A DNA stretch of 64,000 bases from an uncultured Bacteroidales bacterium. GTDB taxonomy: Bacteria > Bacteroidota > Bacteroidia > Bacteroidales > UBA4417. How positions within the stretch are numbered: position 1 is the stretch's first letter; every line of letters begins with the position of its first letter. The notes under the pieces were generated by a model, which was not told the origin of the DNA, made no database searches, and saw nothing but the letters and a program-made list of their open reading frames with translations. Shown here one piece after another: positions 63,133-64,000 of the stretch. Made by a program: the position numbers and the translations under genes. The stretch is taken from contig CAIRMR010000209.1 in assembly GCA_903879715.1 (NCBI GenBank), positions 1 through 64,000 of the forward strand. The letters are read 5' to 3'.

Positions 63133-64000
63133 TTAATTCCCTTTCTTCAACACCACCTCCCTGTACTTTTTACTATTCCAGGTATTGATCATCGACCGGA
63201 ATGCTTCGTATTTATCAACCGGAACCGTTGTATTCGTGATATTGATCTTCTTCACGATATGTAATTGCCTTCCTTCGGCCGAAATTGACATCTCAATACT
63301 GCCAGCATCGTTATTCAATTTGACTGAGGCGGCCGGCGAAGCTAATTCCATTCCTTCCGGAAGAGTTATAAAAAGATCATACGATTCAATGACAGTGAAA
63401 GGGATTTCAAGTGGTTCAACGCGGCTGCTCACCAGCTCAGTCATATGCCAGCTATCGGAACCGGTTGGCAAAGCAGGTAATTTCAAAAACACATGTCCTG
63501 CTTTTTCAGTGGCAAAAGACCCTGAAGTAGCCTGGAAGCTGAACGACGACAAATCAATATCTGTTTTACCTTTTACAATATCTGTCACTATTCCATTTCC
63601 AAATGCTCCTGAAACCATAGTTACAGCATGGGCTGTGTCCCTTTGCAATTTTAGCCATGGATTTAGTCTTCCTCCAAGTTCAAGGCTAAGTTTACCATTC
63701 AGGCTAAGATTTGCATCAAGTTCGAGGTTCCCTGAAAGTGAAAGCAGATTTCTAGGTTCGCCGATAACCTCCGAAGGTTGAATTTTACCAGGAACTAATG
63801 AAACTATCCTTTTCCCGGCCAGTGTATATCTGAGATCCTGTTGATCCGATTGGATTGGTGAAAGAAAAACCGGCTCCATTCCGGACAGGCTCACTTTAAC
63901 CAGAAATCGTTCAAACAAAGAAGGATTTACTGTTTTTGGGGAATAAAATCTTTCTGCAACCACGGCAACAGGTTCAGCCTGGATATTCTGCGAACGGAGC
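63133..64000 (-). CDS. Transglutaminase/DUF3857-like protein, C-terminal part (truncated by window edge)
   Basis: The frame is open from the right edge of the window to the stop at 63133, about 289 residues. It begins LRSQNIQAEPVAVVAERF, which fits the end of a transglutaminase-like core, followed by about 250 residues of beta-rich sequence (FLVKVSLSG, IGEPRNLLSLSGNLELDANLSLNGKLSLELGG, FVIESYDLFITLPEG-like TVIESYDLFITLPEGMELA) as in DUF3857/DUF3858 C-termini. The N-terminal signal peptide and the rest of the protein are outside. The function of this family is unknown; a cell-envelope protein is likely. Confidence 0.7.
   Translation of the reverse strand, partial: LRSQNIQAEPVAVVAERFYSPKTVNPSLFERFLVKVSLSGMEPVFLSPIQSDQQDLRYTLAGKRIVSLVPGKIQPSEVIGEPRNLLSLSGNLELDANLSLNGKLSLELGGRLNPWLKLQRDTAHAVTMVSGAFGNGIVTDIVKGKTDIDLSSFSFQATSGSFATEKAGHVFLKLPALPTGSDSWHMTELVSSRVEPLEIPFTVIESYDLFITLPEGMELASPAASVKLNNDAGSIEMSISAEGRQLHIVKKINITNTTVPVDKYEAFRSMINTWNSKKYREVVLKKGN

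Overview
The window looks like a chromosomal segment of a Bacteroidetes (Bacteroidales-type) bacterium, probably from an anoxic or low-oxygen habitat. The reasons are: promoters of the form TTG-N19-TAnnTTTG instead of -35/-10 boxes, two proteins with type IX secretion (T9SS) C-terminal domains, a fulvocin C-related lipoprotein, a short AtpC, a Cys-poor DksA-like protein, and long palindromic, word-like intergenic repeats. I saw no rRNA or tRNA gene, CRISPR array or intact prophage.

Layout. 1-174 is the 3' end of a surface protein. 0.6-9.5 kb (minus) is a branched-chain amino acid operon ilvD-ilvB-ilvN-ilvN-ilvC-leuA. It has two tandem ilvN copies and is preceded by a promoter, a 23-codon leader peptide rich in Leu/Ile/Val codons and an attenuator hairpin. 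9.8-12.4 kb holds a methyltransferase, a 130-bp TTAA-flanked MITE-like element, a MocA-like nucleotidyltransferase and a four-helix-bundle gene with no normal start codon between two copies of a long palindrome. 12.5-25.9 kb (plus) resembles the selenium-dependent molybdenum hydroxylase / anaerobic purine cluster: ygfK, a TrpB-like PLP enzyme, a threonine-synthase-like PLP enzyme, a fused [2Fe-2S]-molybdenum hydroxylase, a BRO/DinD-like gene, ssnA, a YgjV-GNAT protein and a dihydropyrimidinase-like amidohydrolase.

26-29.6 kb is a nitric oxide defence module: an Rrf2 regulator diverging from ric and a quinol NO reductase, with a palindromic candidate operator between. 29.9-36.6 kb (minus) carries atpD-atpC and ileS-dksA-like-lspA. 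37.4-39.5 kb (minus) is the most unusual cassette: a LytTR-only regulator with a 14-base poly-G tract at its 3' end, three 21-bp-spaced direct repeats that look like LytTR sites, a canonical promoter, a Cys-rich fulvocin C-related lipoprotein, and a membrane-anchored thioredoxin-like protein. 39.7-46 kb (minus) is an alpha-glucan degradation group (GH13, GH31, GH13), followed by a TlpA-like thioredoxin.

47.7-55.1 kb (plus) is a complete trpEGDCFBA operon behind a classical Trp-Trp leader peptide and attenuator; repeats fill its E-D, F-B and B-A gaps. 55.2-56.2 kb holds two decayed genes (isoaspartyl dipeptidase and a T9SS protein tail). Then follow a T9SS-sorted protein, a 35-residue Lys-rich gene with its own promoter and terminator, a radical SAM/DUF6873-like pair, dnaG with a TTG start, an IS200-like Y1 transposase beside REP-like hairpins, and a truncated transglutaminase-type (DUF3857-like) gene at the right edge.

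The ilv and trp operons share one promoter design and leader-peptide attenuation. The purine-type cluster with its MocA-like gene and the NO module fit an anaerobic nitrogen-metabolising lifestyle, which is inference. The intergenic DNA is unusually repeat-rich, and some repeats supply the stop codons of neighbouring genes.
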